A stretch of 64,000 bases of DNA, taken from Sphingomonas sp. SORGH_AS_0879 (GTDB lineage Bacteria > Pseudomonadota > Alphaproteobacteria > Sphingomonadales > Sphingomonadaceae). The notes under the pieces were generated by a model. The model ran no database searches. It was not told the DNA's origin and was given only the letters and a program-made list of their open reading frames with translations. The position numbers and the translations under genes are program-made. The DNA lies in contig NZ_JAUTBJ010000002.1 of assembly GCF_030819175.1 (NCBI RefSeq), positions 3,185,001 through 3,249,000 on the forward strand. Direction: 5' to 3'. Below are positions 9,318-18,900 of this stretch, piece after piece. Positions within the stretch are counted from its first letter, which is position 1, and every line of letters starts with the position of its first letter.

Positions 9318-10173
9318 TCAGAATGCGGCGGTGAGAGTGGCGAGGAAGGTGCTGCCCGCGATATTGCCGGTGCCGTCCTGCCCCTTGCTGAAGCTCGGCC
9401 GCAGATAGGCGGCGTCACGGTCAGAGATGCTGGTGTCGATCCAGGCGAGACCCACCGTCAGGTTGCGCCACGTCGTGTCCGCACCCAGCGACCAGTCCCA
9501 ATAGTCGCCGGTCGGCGTCCGGGGCGGTGGCGTTGGGGCCGAGGCCGTCCATGCCCCAGCTATGACCGATATGCGCCTTGGCGGTGAACGGCGTGCCGTG
9601 GATCGCCGCCGCGCCGTCGCCCCAGAGGTAGAGGTTGTCGCTCTTCGCGCCGGGATGGTCATAAACACCGGCGGCAGCACTTGCGCCGTTATCGTACCAC
9701 TTGCCGATCGCCTGCTGCTTCGGCGCATAGGCCGCGCCTGCGGTCAGCGAGACCGGGCCGGTCGTACCCGACAGCTTCACATAGGGTTCGGCATAGTCGG
9801 TCTTGTTGGCGCCGCCCGGATACATGTACCAGGTCAACCCGACGTCCAGCGTGCCGGTGTCGCCGATCTTGGTCTTGTAGCCCCCGATCAGGTCCAGCTC
9901 CATGTTCGCGCCGCCAAAGGTCCCCCACCCCGCCAGGTTCGACGCCCAGGTGCCGACATAGACACCGCTCTCATGGGTCGCCGTGATGCCCGCCTGCACC
10001 GCCATATGCTCGTCCGACTGCGAGATGCCGCGCAGGCGATAGTCCGATGCGATGGCGGCGGACCCGCTGACCGTCATGGGCGGCGGCGGCGCGGTTTCGG
10101 CGGCGCTCTGGGCCTGGACGGCGGCGGGAAACACGAACAGCGCCGTGGCGGCGCTCAACATCATGGTCTTCAT
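9318..10173 (-). pseudogene. TorF family putative porin, split by a frameshift
   Basis: The reading frame from 10173 begins with a signal peptide (MKTMMLSAATALFVFPAAVQAQ) and continues as an outer-membrane beta-barrel of the TorF/Gcw_chp type (SGSAAIASDYRLRGISQSD, then alternating strands). After HSWGMDGLGPNATAP the frame turns to nonsense. The expected ending (TGDYWDWSLGADTTWRN to STFLATLTAAF) continues in another frame down to 9318. One extra base near 9518-9524, in the CCCCGG/GGGG run, accounts for this. A good ribosome site (AGGGG) precedes the ATG. The gene lies only 12 nt upstream of the 27-residue reading frame and kdpF. The shift could be a real lesion or a sequencing error. Confidence 0.75.
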
Positions 10174-10305
10174 TACAGGCCCCTATGGACAGGCCGCCAC
10201 GACGAGATGGGCGACCTCCAGGGTCAGGCAATTAGGCCCGCGGGGCGTAGCAATTCGAGGGCGATCCCCCGGTTTCGCATATAGACGGCGTATAGCGACG
10301 CATAC

Positions 10306-10433
10306 ATTCCTCCCCTGCAAGGGGAGGGGGACCAGCGAAGCTGGTGGAGGGGGACTTCCTCACAGGACGTCGCTTGCGGCACGCCCCCTCCACCACCGCT
10401 TCGCGGCGGTCCCCCTCCCCGTGCCGGGGAGGA
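10306..10433. repeat. Palindromic intergenic repeat, copy 1 (CTCCCCTGCAAGGGGAG type)
   Basis: The 297-nt stretch between the porin and the phospholipase holds the porin/kdp promoter side (10174-10305) and this element. It starts with the small hairpin CCTCCCCTGCAAGGGGAGG, contains ACCAGC-GAA-GCTGGT and ACCGCTTCGCGGCGGT hairpins, and ends with CTCCCCGTGCCGGGGAGG. The outer arms are inverted copies of each other. A second copy of the family lies at 39346-39470. I see no gene in it. Confidence 0.6.
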
Positions 10434-10470
10434 CGAAAAGGGCGTCACCAAAACGTCAACGACATCGGCC

Positions 10471-12543
10471 ATGGGCTGGGCGATGGTCACATTCTCCCGT
10501 CGCTCCCTTCTCTCTGCCGGTGCCGCGCTGGCCGGGTCTGCCGCCCTGCCCCCCGCTATCGCCCGCGCCGCGGCGATTGCGCCCGACCGGCGGACCGGCA
10601 CGATCCGCGACATCGCGCATGTCGTCATCCTGATGCAGGAAAATCGCGGCTTCGATCATTATTTCGGCACGTTGCGCGGCGTGCGCGGCTTCGGCGACCG
10701 CTTCCCGATTCCGGTCGCGTCTTCCGACGGAGCGCCCCGCACCGTCTGGCAACAACTCGACCGCACCGCGCCCGGCGGGCCGCGCATCGTCTCCCCCTTC
10801 CGCCTGGACACCCGTGCCCATTTCGACCTGATGCGGATGGAGGGCACGCCGCACACCTGGCCCGATGCGCAAGCCGCCTGGGACGAAGGCCGCATGGCCC
10901 ACTGGCCCGAGGCGAAGCACCAGCGCGCCATGGGCCATTACGCCCGCGCCGACCTGCCCTTCCAGTTCGCGCTGGCGGAGGCGTTCACGATCTGCGACGC
11001 CTATCACTGCGCGATCCAGACGGGGACCAACACCAACCGGCTGTTCCTGTGGACCGGCACCAACGATCCTTCCGGCCGGGCGGGCGGCCCGGCCATCGGC
11101 AACTCGCATGACAGCTTCGCCGAGGATGGCGGCGCGGCCGATCCCTATTGCTGGACCACTACGCCCGAGCGAATGCAGGCGGCGGGGATCGACTGGCGCC
11201 TCTATCAGGACATGGCGGACAATTTCACCGACAACCCGCTGGTCGGCTTCCACGCCTATCGCGAGGCGCATCATGGGCGCGGCGATCCGGCGCTGAAGGA
11301 CCGGGCGCTGACCACGCGCGGGCTGGACATGCTGAAGGCCGATGTGCTGGCCGGGCGGTTGCCGCAGGTTTCCTATGTCATCGCCACCGCCGCCGGATCG
11401 GAACACCCCAATCCCTCCAGCCCGGCCCAAGGCGCGGCCTATACCGCCGAACTGCTCGACGCGCTGACCGCCGATCCGAAGGTCTGGGCGCGTACCGCGC
11501 TGTTCGTGATGTTCGACGAAAATGACGGCTTTTTCGACCACATGCCCCCGCCCGCCCCGCCCTCGCGGGGTGCGGACGGCAAGCCGCTGGGCGGATCGAC
11601 GATCGAGCTGACGGGCGAATATCATGATGTGCCCTCGGTCGGTGACGCGAATCTCGACCAGCCCGATTTTCGCGGCCGCCCTTATGGCCTGGGCCCGCGC
11701 GTGCCCATGTATGTCGTCTCGCCCTGGAGCCGGGGCGGCTGGGTCAATTCGCAGGTCTTCGACCATATCAGCGTCATCCGCTTCCTGGAGACACGGTTCG
11801 GCTTTCACGAGCCCAATATCTCACCCTGGCGGCGTGCGGTGTGCGGCGACCTGACCAGCGCGTTCGACTTCGCCGCGAAGGACGAGGCCCCACCCACTTT
11901 GCCCCACCCACGCGAGGACGCGGCCCGCGCCGCCGCGATCAAGGGCCAGGTCAGCCCGCAGGCCCCGCCCGCGACCGGCGCGCCCGCGCAGGAACCCGGC
12001 ATCCGCCGCGCCCGTCCCCTGCCCTACCGGCTGGAGGTCACGCAGATCGCCGAGTCGAACGGCATCCGCCTGCGCTTCCAGGCGGAGGGCGCGGGGGCGG
12101 TGTTCCATGTCTATGACCGCCACGCCCTGGACCGGGTGCCGCGCCGCTATAGCCTGGCGGCCGGAACCGTGACCGAGGATGTCTGGCCGTCCGATCCGGC
12201 GACCGGCCATGACCTGTGGGTGCTGGGGCCCAACGGCTTTCACCGCCATTTCGCCGCCGGCAAGCCCGCACCACTGGTCGCGGCCATGGTCGATGACCGG
12301 GGGCTGTCGCTGATCCTGCCGTCCGACATGACCGACCTGTCGGTCGTGCGGCTCGAACCGGGCAAGGCCGCCCCCGCCCCCATGCCGCTCAAGCCCGGCC
12401 GCCACGGCTGGTCGCTGGACGAGGCGCTGGGCTGGTACGACGTCACCCTGACCCGCGCGAGCGATCCGCTCTATCGGCTACGGCTCGCCGGTCGGCACGA
12501 CCGACCGGGCCGCGCGACGGTCAGCGATCCGTTCCGGGCCTGA
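10471..12543 (+). CDS. Phosphocholine-specific phospholipase C (AcpA superfamily)
   Basis: The 690-residue protein begins with a twin-arginine signal (TFSRRSLLSAGAALAGSAAL). The catalytic phosphoesterase domain spans about residues 45-430, with MQENRGFDHYFG near its start, NTNRLFLWTGTND in the middle and MFDENDGFFDHMPPP further on. Two beta-rich C-terminal repeats (about 510-690) match the paired C-terminal domains of non-haemolytic bacterial phospholipase C. It should hydrolyse phosphatidylcholine or related lipids outside the cytoplasmic membrane, releasing phosphocholine. The start is uncertain. ATG at 10471 and at 10486 both leave a full Tat signal, and neither has a strong ribosome site. 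It is a single gene, with no partner on the same strand before the GH31 gene 80 nt downstream. Confidence 0.88.
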   Translation: MGWAMVTFSRRSLLSAGAALAGSAALPPAIARAAAIAPDRRTGTIRDIAHVVILMQENRGFDHYFGTLRGVRGFGDRFPIPVASSDGAPRTVWQQLDRTAPGGPRIVSPFRLDTRAHFDLMRMEGTPHTWPDAQAAWDEGRMAHWPEAKHQRAMGHYARADLPFQFALAEAFTICDAYHCAIQTGTNTNRLFLWTGTNDPSGRAGGPAIGNSHDSFAEDGGAADPYCWTTTPERMQAAGIDWRLYQDMADNFTDNPLVGFHAYREAHHGRGDPALKDRALTTRGLDMLKADVLAGRLPQVSYVIATAAGSEHPNPSSPAQGAAYTAELLDALTADPKVWARTALFVMFDENDGFFDHMPPPAPPSRGADGKPLGGSTIELTGEYHDVPSVGDANLDQPDFRGRPYGLGPRVPMYVVSPWSRGGWVNSQVFDHISVIRFLETRFGFHEPNISPWRRAVCGDLTSAFDFAAKDEAPPTLPHPREDAARAAAIKGQVSPQAPPATGAPAQEPGIRRARPLPYRLEVTQIAESNGIRLRFQAEGAGAVFHVYDRHALDRVPRRYSLAAGTVTEDVWPSDPATGHDLWVLGPNGFHRHFAAGKPAPLVAAMVDDRGLSLILPSDMTDLSVVRLEPGKAAPAPMPLKPGRHGWSLDEALGWYDVTLTRASDPLYRLRLAGRHDRPGRATVSDPFRA

Positions 12544-12623
12544 CCGCATTCCCCCTTCCCCACGTGCCAGCGCAGCGATAGGGTAGCGTTCACACAAATC
12601 AATTGGCTTATTGGGGGACGGAT

Positions 12624-14975
12624 ATGCGGGGCAATGCGCGCGCGATGGCGCTGGGCGGTCGATGGACTTTGGCCGCATCGGCCCTGCTGGCCAGCACCGC
12701 TCCCCTTGCGCTGTCCGCCGATCCGTTGGCGACCGTCGAGCGCAACGGCGCGCTCGTCTCGGTCGAGCCTTACGGCCCCGGCATCGTCCGCGTCACCATC
12801 GCCACCGACCGGGCCGAGGCGGAAGCCAAGCCCGGCTATGGCCTGACCGCAAAGAGCGACGCCAGCGGCTGGTCCCACCGCGCCGATACGACCGGCGACA
12901 TCTTCGCCTCGCCCGGCCTGACCGTGACGGTCGCCGCCCAGCCCTGGCCCAAGCCGCCCAGTCAGATGGAACGCTATTTCGCGCCGTCCCTCCCATCCGT
13001 GTCGATCGATTTCGCGGGCGCGGACGGCAAGGCGCTGACCCGGATGACCGGGTGGGAAATGGCACCGCACACCGTGTCGGGCGAAAAGACCTTCCGCGCC
13101 GGTGCCAGCTTCGCCGACACGCTCGACACCCATTATTACGGGCTGGGCCAGTTTCAGGACGGTGTGCTCGACCTGCGTGGGCGGACCATCGACTGCCGCC
13201 ACGATTACGACCGGCCGGGCGGCGAGTCGGTGTGCGTGCCCTTCATGGTGACGGACAAGGGCTATGCGATCCTGTGGGACAATCCGTCCGCCACCACCGT
13301 CTCGCCCGGCCTGATGAACGCCACCAAGTTCGCCTCCAATGTCGGCGAGCGCGTGTCCTTCTTCGTGATCTCAGGCAAGACGACGGACGAACTCTATGCC
13401 GGTTACGCCCGCCTGACCGGCGCGACACCGCTGCCGCCCAAGGCCGCGTTCGGCCTGATCCAGAGCAAGGCCCGCTACGAGACGCAAGGGCAGCTGACCG
13501 AGATCGCCGATGGCTATCGCAAGCGCGGCCTGCCGCTCGACATCATGGTGCTCGACTGGTTCTACTGGACCCGGATGGGGCAACTCGACATCGACCGCAC
13601 CGCCTTTCCCGACCCGAGCGGCATGAACGCGCATTTGAAGTCGATGGGCATGCGCAGCATCATCAGCATCTGGCCGCGCTTCGAGCGGGAGAGCCGCTGG
13701 TTCGATACGCTGGCAGCCAAGGGCTGGCTGATGAAGGACAAGGACGGCCATCCGGTCGACGGCCTGCCGATCCGCTCCGACCGCGCGGGCGCGCTGATCG
13801 ACAGCACCAATCCAGAGGCGCGCCAATGGTTCTGGGGCAATATCCGCGACAATATCTTTAGCCAAGGCTTCGACTATGCGTGGCTGGACGAAACCGAGCC
13901 CGATCTGGTGCCGGAGGGGCATTTCTTCTCCATCGGGTCGGGCGATCGCTATCGCAACGTCTATCCGCTGCTCCACACCTCCAGCGTCGCCGAGGGATCG
14001 GCCCGCGACCGGCCGGACATGCGCAATGTGATCCTGTGTCGCGCCGCCTATCTGGGGACGCAGGCCAATGGCTGCCTGTTCTGGTCGTCGGACGTGCAGT
14101 CCAATTGGGAGGCGCTGAGGCGTCAGGTGCCCGCTGGCCTTGGCATGACGGCCAGCGGCATCGCCTATTGGTCGAGCGACACGGGCGGCTGGCAATGGCC
14201 GAACGGGCCGGAGGCGCAAGCCCCGGTTCTGGTCGACCCGGCCGGCGCGACCGCAATGGCACCGTCCTACCGCGATTACCCGGAACTCTTCGTCCGCTGG
14301 TTCCAGTATAATGCCTTCACGCCGACGCTGCGCATCCATGGTCAGCGTCCGGGCACCGCCTTGTGGGACTATGGCACCGCCGCCGAGCCCATTTTGGCGA
14401 GCGCGCTGCGGCTGCGTTATGCGCTGATGCCCTATCTCTATGCACTGGGGCGGCAGACCAGCCAGACCGGCGCACCGTTCATGCGCGCGCTGTTCATGGA
14501 CTTCCCCAATGATCCGGTCGTGAAGACGCTGGGCGATGAATATATGTTCGGGCCCGCCTTCCTGGTTGCGCCGGTGACCGAACAGGGCCAGACGGCGCGC
14601 CGCGTCTACCTGCCGTCTGGCGCGGACTGGTATGACTGGTGGACCGACAAGCGCTACACCGGCGGCCAGTGGATCGAGGCCGCCGCGCCGATCGACCATA
14701 TCCCGCTGTTCGTGCGGGCGGGCTCGATCGTCCCGATGGGCGTCCAAGTGCCGAGCACCGCGACCGCGCAAAGCCTGGAGAGCATCCGCGTCTATCCGGG
14801 CCGTGACGCCACCTTCACCCTGTATGACGATGACGGCACCACCAACGCCTATCGCAAGACCGGCGGGCGTAGCGCCACGCTGCGCTGGGACGACCAGACG
14901 CGCCGCCTGACCGCGAGCGGGCGGCTGCCGACAGGGCAGGCCGCCGAGCCGCTCGTCAAGATCGTCGGCCAGTAG
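12624..14975 (+). CDS. GH31 family glycoside hydrolase (alpha-glucosidase/alpha-xylosidase type)
   Basis: The exported protein is 783 residues from the ATG at 12624, which has the ribosome site GGGGGA 8 nt upstream. A TTG start at 12603 is less likely. A signal peptide (MALGGRWTLAASALLASTAPLALS) is followed by the N-terminal beta-sandwich, the barrel and C-terminal beta domains. The nucleophile is D422 in YAWLDETEPDL, the probable acid/base is D490 in WSSDVQSNW, and the YWSSDTGGW block is the family's conserved segment. WLDETEPD resembles the alpha-xylosidase branch, which trims xylose from xyloglucan, but alpha-glucosidase activity cannot be excluded. Neighbouring GH9 and GH1 enzymes favour a beta-glucan or xyloglucan context. 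The gene is in the same direction as the carbohydrate-binding-like gene 97 nt downstream. Confidence 0.88.
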   Translation: MRGNARAMALGGRWTLAASALLASTAPLALSADPLATVERNGALVSVEPYGPGIVRVTIATDRAEAEAKPGYGLTAKSDASGWSHRADTTGDIFASPGLTVTVAAQPWPKPPSQMERYFAPSLPSVSIDFAGADGKALTRMTGWEMAPHTVSGEKTFRAGASFADTLDTHYYGLGQFQDGVLDLRGRTIDCRHDYDRPGGESVCVPFMVTDKGYAILWDNPSATTVSPGLMNATKFASNVGERVSFFVISGKTTDELYAGYARLTGATPLPPKAAFGLIQSKARYETQGQLTEIADGYRKRGLPLDIMVLDWFYWTRMGQLDIDRTAFPDPSGMNAHLKSMGMRSIISIWPRFERESRWFDTLAAKGWLMKDKDGHPVDGLPIRSDRAGALIDSTNPEARQWFWGNIRDNIFSQGFDYAWLDETEPDLVPEGHFFSIGSGDRYRNVYPLLHTSSVAEGSARDRPDMRNVILCRAAYLGTQANGCLFWSSDVQSNWEALRRQVPAGLGMTASGIAYWSSDTGGWQWPNGPEAQAPVLVDPAGATAMAPSYRDYPELFVRWFQYNAFTPTLRIHGQRPGTALWDYGTAAEPILASALRLRYALMPYLYALGRQTSQTGAPFMRALFMDFPNDPVVKTLGDEYMFGPAFLVAPVTEQGQTARRVYLPSGADWYDWWTDKRYTGGQWIEAAAPIDHIPLFVRAGSIVPMGVQVPSTATAQSLESIRVYPGRDATFTLYDDDGTTNAYRKTGGRSATLRWDDQTRRLTASGRLPTGQAAEPLVKIVGQ

Positions 14976-15072
14976 GACGGAAGCCCGTCAAATCCCGCTT
15001 GGCAGTCATGATGGGAGCGTTACAATCGATTCGACGGACCGGGTAATCCGGCCGAGAGGAGGGAGATGGATC

Positions 15073-15657
15073 ATGATCGGATCGATGGCGATGCTTGTCG
15101 TGGCGGCCGCGGCGGGCCCGCAGGCCGCACCGGCGGCAGCCCCCGGCACGGCGGCGCAATCCAGCATATTCGACAAGGCGATCAACGCGCCCGGCATCGG
15201 CTGGACCCTGTACGGTCCCAACCAGAGCGCCAGGCAAGTTCCCGCCGCCGACGTGCCCGGTGGCAATGCGGTTCAGATCAAGGTGGCCAAGGCCGGAGCC
15301 AATCCCTGGGACAGCGGCGCGACCTATCCGACGATCAAGCCGATCGCGGCGGGCGATACGTTGATGGTCATGGTCTATCTCCGCGCGCCGAACGCCGCCG
15401 AGGGTTCGACGGTGACGATCCCGGTCGGCATGGGCGGATCGGAGCCGCCTTACACCCCCATCGCCAGCGAACAGGTTCAGTTGGGCTCCGCCTGGAAACG
15501 CTATTTCGTGACGGGCGTGGCGGCGCAGGGCTATGCGGCGGGCAAGGCCAATATCTCGGTGCAGCTCGCCGGCGCCAAGCAGGTGGTCGAGGTCGGTCCG
15601 GCCTTCCTGCTGGACTTGGGTCCGAATTTCGACCGGTCCAAGCTACCGCATAATTGA
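15073..15657 (+). CDS. Small secreted protein with carbohydrate-binding-module-like fold
   Basis: The 194-residue protein has a short signal peptide (GSMAMLVVAAAAGPQAAPAAA). One beta-sandwich-like domain follows, with the pattern ...NPWDSGATYP..., LMVMVYLRAPNA, WKRYFVTGVAA and VEVGPAFLLDLG. The order of strands resembles CBM4/CBM9-type or other galactose-binding-like modules found attached to xylanases and endoglucanases. Here the module stands alone with no catalytic domain. The start at 15073 is preceded by AGGAGG about 10 nt upstream, and an ATG at 15066 is in another frame. Its position after the GH31 gene and beside a TonB-dependent receptor suggests it captures glycans in the periplasm or at the surface. 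The family assignment is moderate. Confidence 0.6.
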   Translation: MIGSMAMLVVAAAAGPQAAPAAAPGTAAQSSIFDKAINAPGIGWTLYGPNQSARQVPAADVPGGNAVQIKVAKAGANPWDSGATYPTIKPIAAGDTLMVMVYLRAPNAAEGSTVTIPVGMGGSEPPYTPIASEQVQLGSAWKRYFVTGVAAQGYAAGKANISVQLAGAKQVVEVGPAFLLDLGPNFDRSKLPHN

Positions 15658-15712
15658 TGCTCCGGGCGGCTGGGGCGGCGTATGGTCGCCCTGGCCAACC
15701 GCTCCCCCACAC

Positions 15713-15802
15713 TCCGTTCGCACTGAGCGAAGTCGAAGTGCACGGGAACGCGCATGCCGAAAGCATAGGGCGTGGCCTTCGACTCCGCGCAGGCTGAACG
15801 GA
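15713..15802. repeat. Palindromic intergenic repeat (CTGAGCGAAGTCGAAG type)
   Basis: A left arm (CCGTTCGCACTGAGCGAAG and onward to 15743) is matched by an inverted right arm (15771-15802, ending GCAGGCTGAACGGA). About 24 of 31 positions are complementary. Elements with gagcgaagtcgaag arms are familiar between genes in sphingomonads. It occupies most of the 258-nt gap between the carbohydrate-binding-like gene and the receptor gene. Confidence 0.55.
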
Positions 15803-15824
15803 AGTGGAGCTTCAGCCTGACATG

Positions 15825-15864
15825 AAGAAAGACCGCCCGCCTCCCCTTGGAGAAACGGGCGGTC
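15825..15864 (-). terminator. Intrinsic terminator of the first TonB-dependent receptor gene
   Basis: On the minus strand, GACCGCCCG pairs with CGGGCGGTC across a 16-nt loop and is followed by TTTCTT. It lies about 50 nt beyond the receptor's stop codon, where a transcript end is expected. The T-run is short and interrupted, so the strength is uncertain. Confidence 0.6.
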
Positions 15865-15915
15865 GCAGGTCAGGCTTGCGGCCGGGACCCGAAGGCCCCG
15901 ACCGGCTCGCCCGGA

Positions 15916-18900
15916 TCAGAAGGTGCCGCGAAGCGCGAACGAGAAGCGGCGGTCGTTGACGATGTAGGAGCGCGGGGCGGTGGCGGTCGAACCACTGATA
16001 TAGGCCTGCTCGGTCTTGATGACCTGATTGGCCAGGTTCACGCCCTGCACGCCGATCTTCAGATACTTGTTGATATTGATGAACGCCGAAGCGTCCAACT
16101 GCCCGCCCGCATCCTGATAGATGGAGGTGTAGGGGAAGATCACGTCCGCCGGGGTCAGCAGATATTTGGACCGCCAGTTATACGCCGCACGCAGCGAGAC
16201 CGGACCCTTTTCGTAGAACAGCGCCGCGTTCACCGTGTGCTTCGACAGACCCTCGAGCGGGATGTTGCCCGGCTTGATGTTCGAGGTGTTGGCGGGCGCG
16301 CCGCCGTTCAGGAACGAGTTGGGCAGGCCCGAGCTGTCGATATAGGTGTAGCTGCCACTGGCGCCGAAGCCGCTGAGCAGACCCGGCAGGAAGTCGAAGG
16401 TCTGCTGATAGGCGGCCTCGAAGCCCTTGATCTTGCCGGTGCCCTCATAGTTGGCGGGACCACGCACCAGCACCGACTGCGTCACACCGTTGCTGGTGAT
16501 CGTGCGGTTGGTCAGCGACTGGTAGAAGAAGTCCTTCACCGACTTGTAGAAGACGTCCACCGACAACTGACCCACGCGGGCGAAATACCATTCGACCGTC
16601 GCGTCGAACTGCCAAGCGGTCGCGGGCTTGAGGTAGGGATTGCCTGCCGTCGCCGTGATCTGGCCGCTATTGGTGTCGAAACCGAGTTGCAGGAAGTTGC
16701 GGATGTTCGCGAAATCCGGACGGGTCATGACCTTCGACGCCGCCAGACGCAGCACCACGTCACGACCGATGCCGAACTTCAGGTTCATGCTCGGCAACCA
16801 GTAGTGATACTGGCTACGCGCCGTGTCGGGCGCGGTGATGCCGGTCGAGAATTGCTGGATGGCGTTATATCCGGCCTGACCCAGCTGACAGATGCCGGCG
16901 GGGACCGCGACCAGCGGCACGCCGTTCTGCAACACGGGCTGACCATTCTGCGTCACCGGCTGCGGGGCGCAGCGGCTGGCGAACGGATCGGTCGTGCCGG
17001 TCTGCTGCTGGGTCGGGGCACCGATCGAACCCGCCGAGGTGACGTCGGTCAGGACATAGCGGACGCCGATATTGCCGCTCATCCGCACATCGCCGAACAG
17101 ATTGCCGGGCGTGGCGAAGTTGAACTGCGCATACAGGTTCTTGTCCTGCTGCGACACGTCCTGGATTTCGGACGGCAGATAGGGCGTGCCCGGAACCACC
17201 CCGGCCCGCTGCGCCAGCGGCGAGAAGACGGTCGGCGGGTTCGCATTGGCCGCCGCAAGATCGCCCGCGGCATTGGCCTGCGCCTGGGTCTGACCGGCGG
17301 TCAGGGCCGCGGTGACGGCGCTGGCACGCGCCGCATCGCGCACGCGCTGCTGCCAGGCCTGCCCGATCGAGTTGAAGAAGGCGGTCGACTGCGCATAGCC
17401 GCCGGTCAGATCGCCATCATAATAATAGGCGCCCGACGGGCCGTTGGTGGCGCCCCGGAAGAAATTCGGGAAGGAATAGAAGCTGCTGTTCGCCGGCTGA
17501 TCGGCGAAGGACACCGGATTGGCGCCGCCGCCCCACACTTCCGACAGCGCACCCCAGTTATAGGTGGTGTAGCGCACCTGCGACGACCGGTCCGCATAGC
17601 GCGCACCGAACTTGGCATGGGTCAGGAAGCTGCCATCGTCGAACTTATAGTCGACATCGGCCTTGAACGCATATTCGCGGCCCTTGCTCTCTTCGAGATG
17701 GTCCATCGCCGCGCGCCAGAACTGGACGTTCCGGTTGGCGAAATAATCCGCATCGCTCTGCTGGTTCAGGGTCGGGTTGGGCGTCGCCCAGCTCGCCTGC
17801 AACGTCGACGGCTTGTGCGGGGTCACGATCGGCAGATTGCCCGTCAGGTCCAGCTCGGAATCGGCGAAGGTCGAACCGAACACGCGCAGATCGGTGCTGG
17901 TCTTGGTAGCGCGGGTATAGTCGCCGTCCAGATTGACCGACAGGTGATCGTTGAGCTCGGTCTTCAGGTTGACGCCGAAGTCGTTGACGGTGTTCTCGTC
18001 CCGCGTCATGCCACGCGCCAGCGACTGCTGCGTGCCGCCGGTCGGAACCCAGCAGGTTGCCTGGCCGCTGCACGACGAGCGATAGCCGTTGCCCGGCGCG
18101 GTGATGTAGCCCGACTGGAACAGACCGTTCGCGTCGTAGACATAGTTTCTGGTCGTGCCGGTGGGGCACTGCGCAATCGTCGAGTTGGCGGGACCTGCGT
18201 TGTTCTGAACGCAGCCGACCGGATAGGTGTTGTATTCCGAAAGATCGGGCGCGGTCTCGAAGGTGCGCTCCGAGGTATTATTGACCGTGTGCGTGCGCAG
18301 GAATTGCGCGGTCAGGACGGTGCGCTCGTCGGTGCTCTGCCACTGACCGGCCAGCGCGATACCGTCACGCTTACGATCGAATTCCTGCGTCGCGAACTGG
18401 CCGCCGATGGGGGCGTAACGCAGCGATGCGGGGTCGAGGAAGCCGTCCGCGCCGGGCGTGCTGGCCGCACCGCACGCGAAACCCTCCGCGCCGCCGACGG
18501 GAAGCGTGGTCTGGTCGACCGTGCCGGGCAGCGGGTTGCGGCAATTCTGCGCCGTGGTCGAGTTGGCCGCCAGCGCCAGAACATTGTCGCGGGTCTGGAT
18601 GTTGGTGATGCGGATGCTGTCCGCGCGGCTGCGGACGCGCGAATAGGAGATGTTGCCGAGCAGGCCGAAGCGACCGATGCCGGTATCCCAGGTGTCGCTG
18701 AGCAACAGCGAGCCGGTCGGCGACCACTTCTTCTTGAAGTCGCCGTAATTGGCCTCCGCCGTGAAGCCCGCATGGAAACCCTTGTTGTCGAAGGGCTTGC
18801 GGGTGTTCAGGTTGACTGTACCGGCCAGACCGCCCTCGATCAGTTCGGCGGTGGCGTTCTTGTACACCTCGACCGAGCCGAGCAGTTCGGCGGGGACGTC

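Noticed and set aside
5216..9334. 1372-codon plus-strand open frame across the kdp operon
   Set aside because: It is antisense to kdpA-kdpB-kdpC with their full motifs. Its product is Arg/Gln/Asp/His-rich with no recognisable domain, as expected of a high-GC shadow frame.
10471..11808. Minus-strand 450-codon frame opposite phospholipase C
   Set aside because: Antisense to the conserved phosphoesterase motifs, with no domain of its own.
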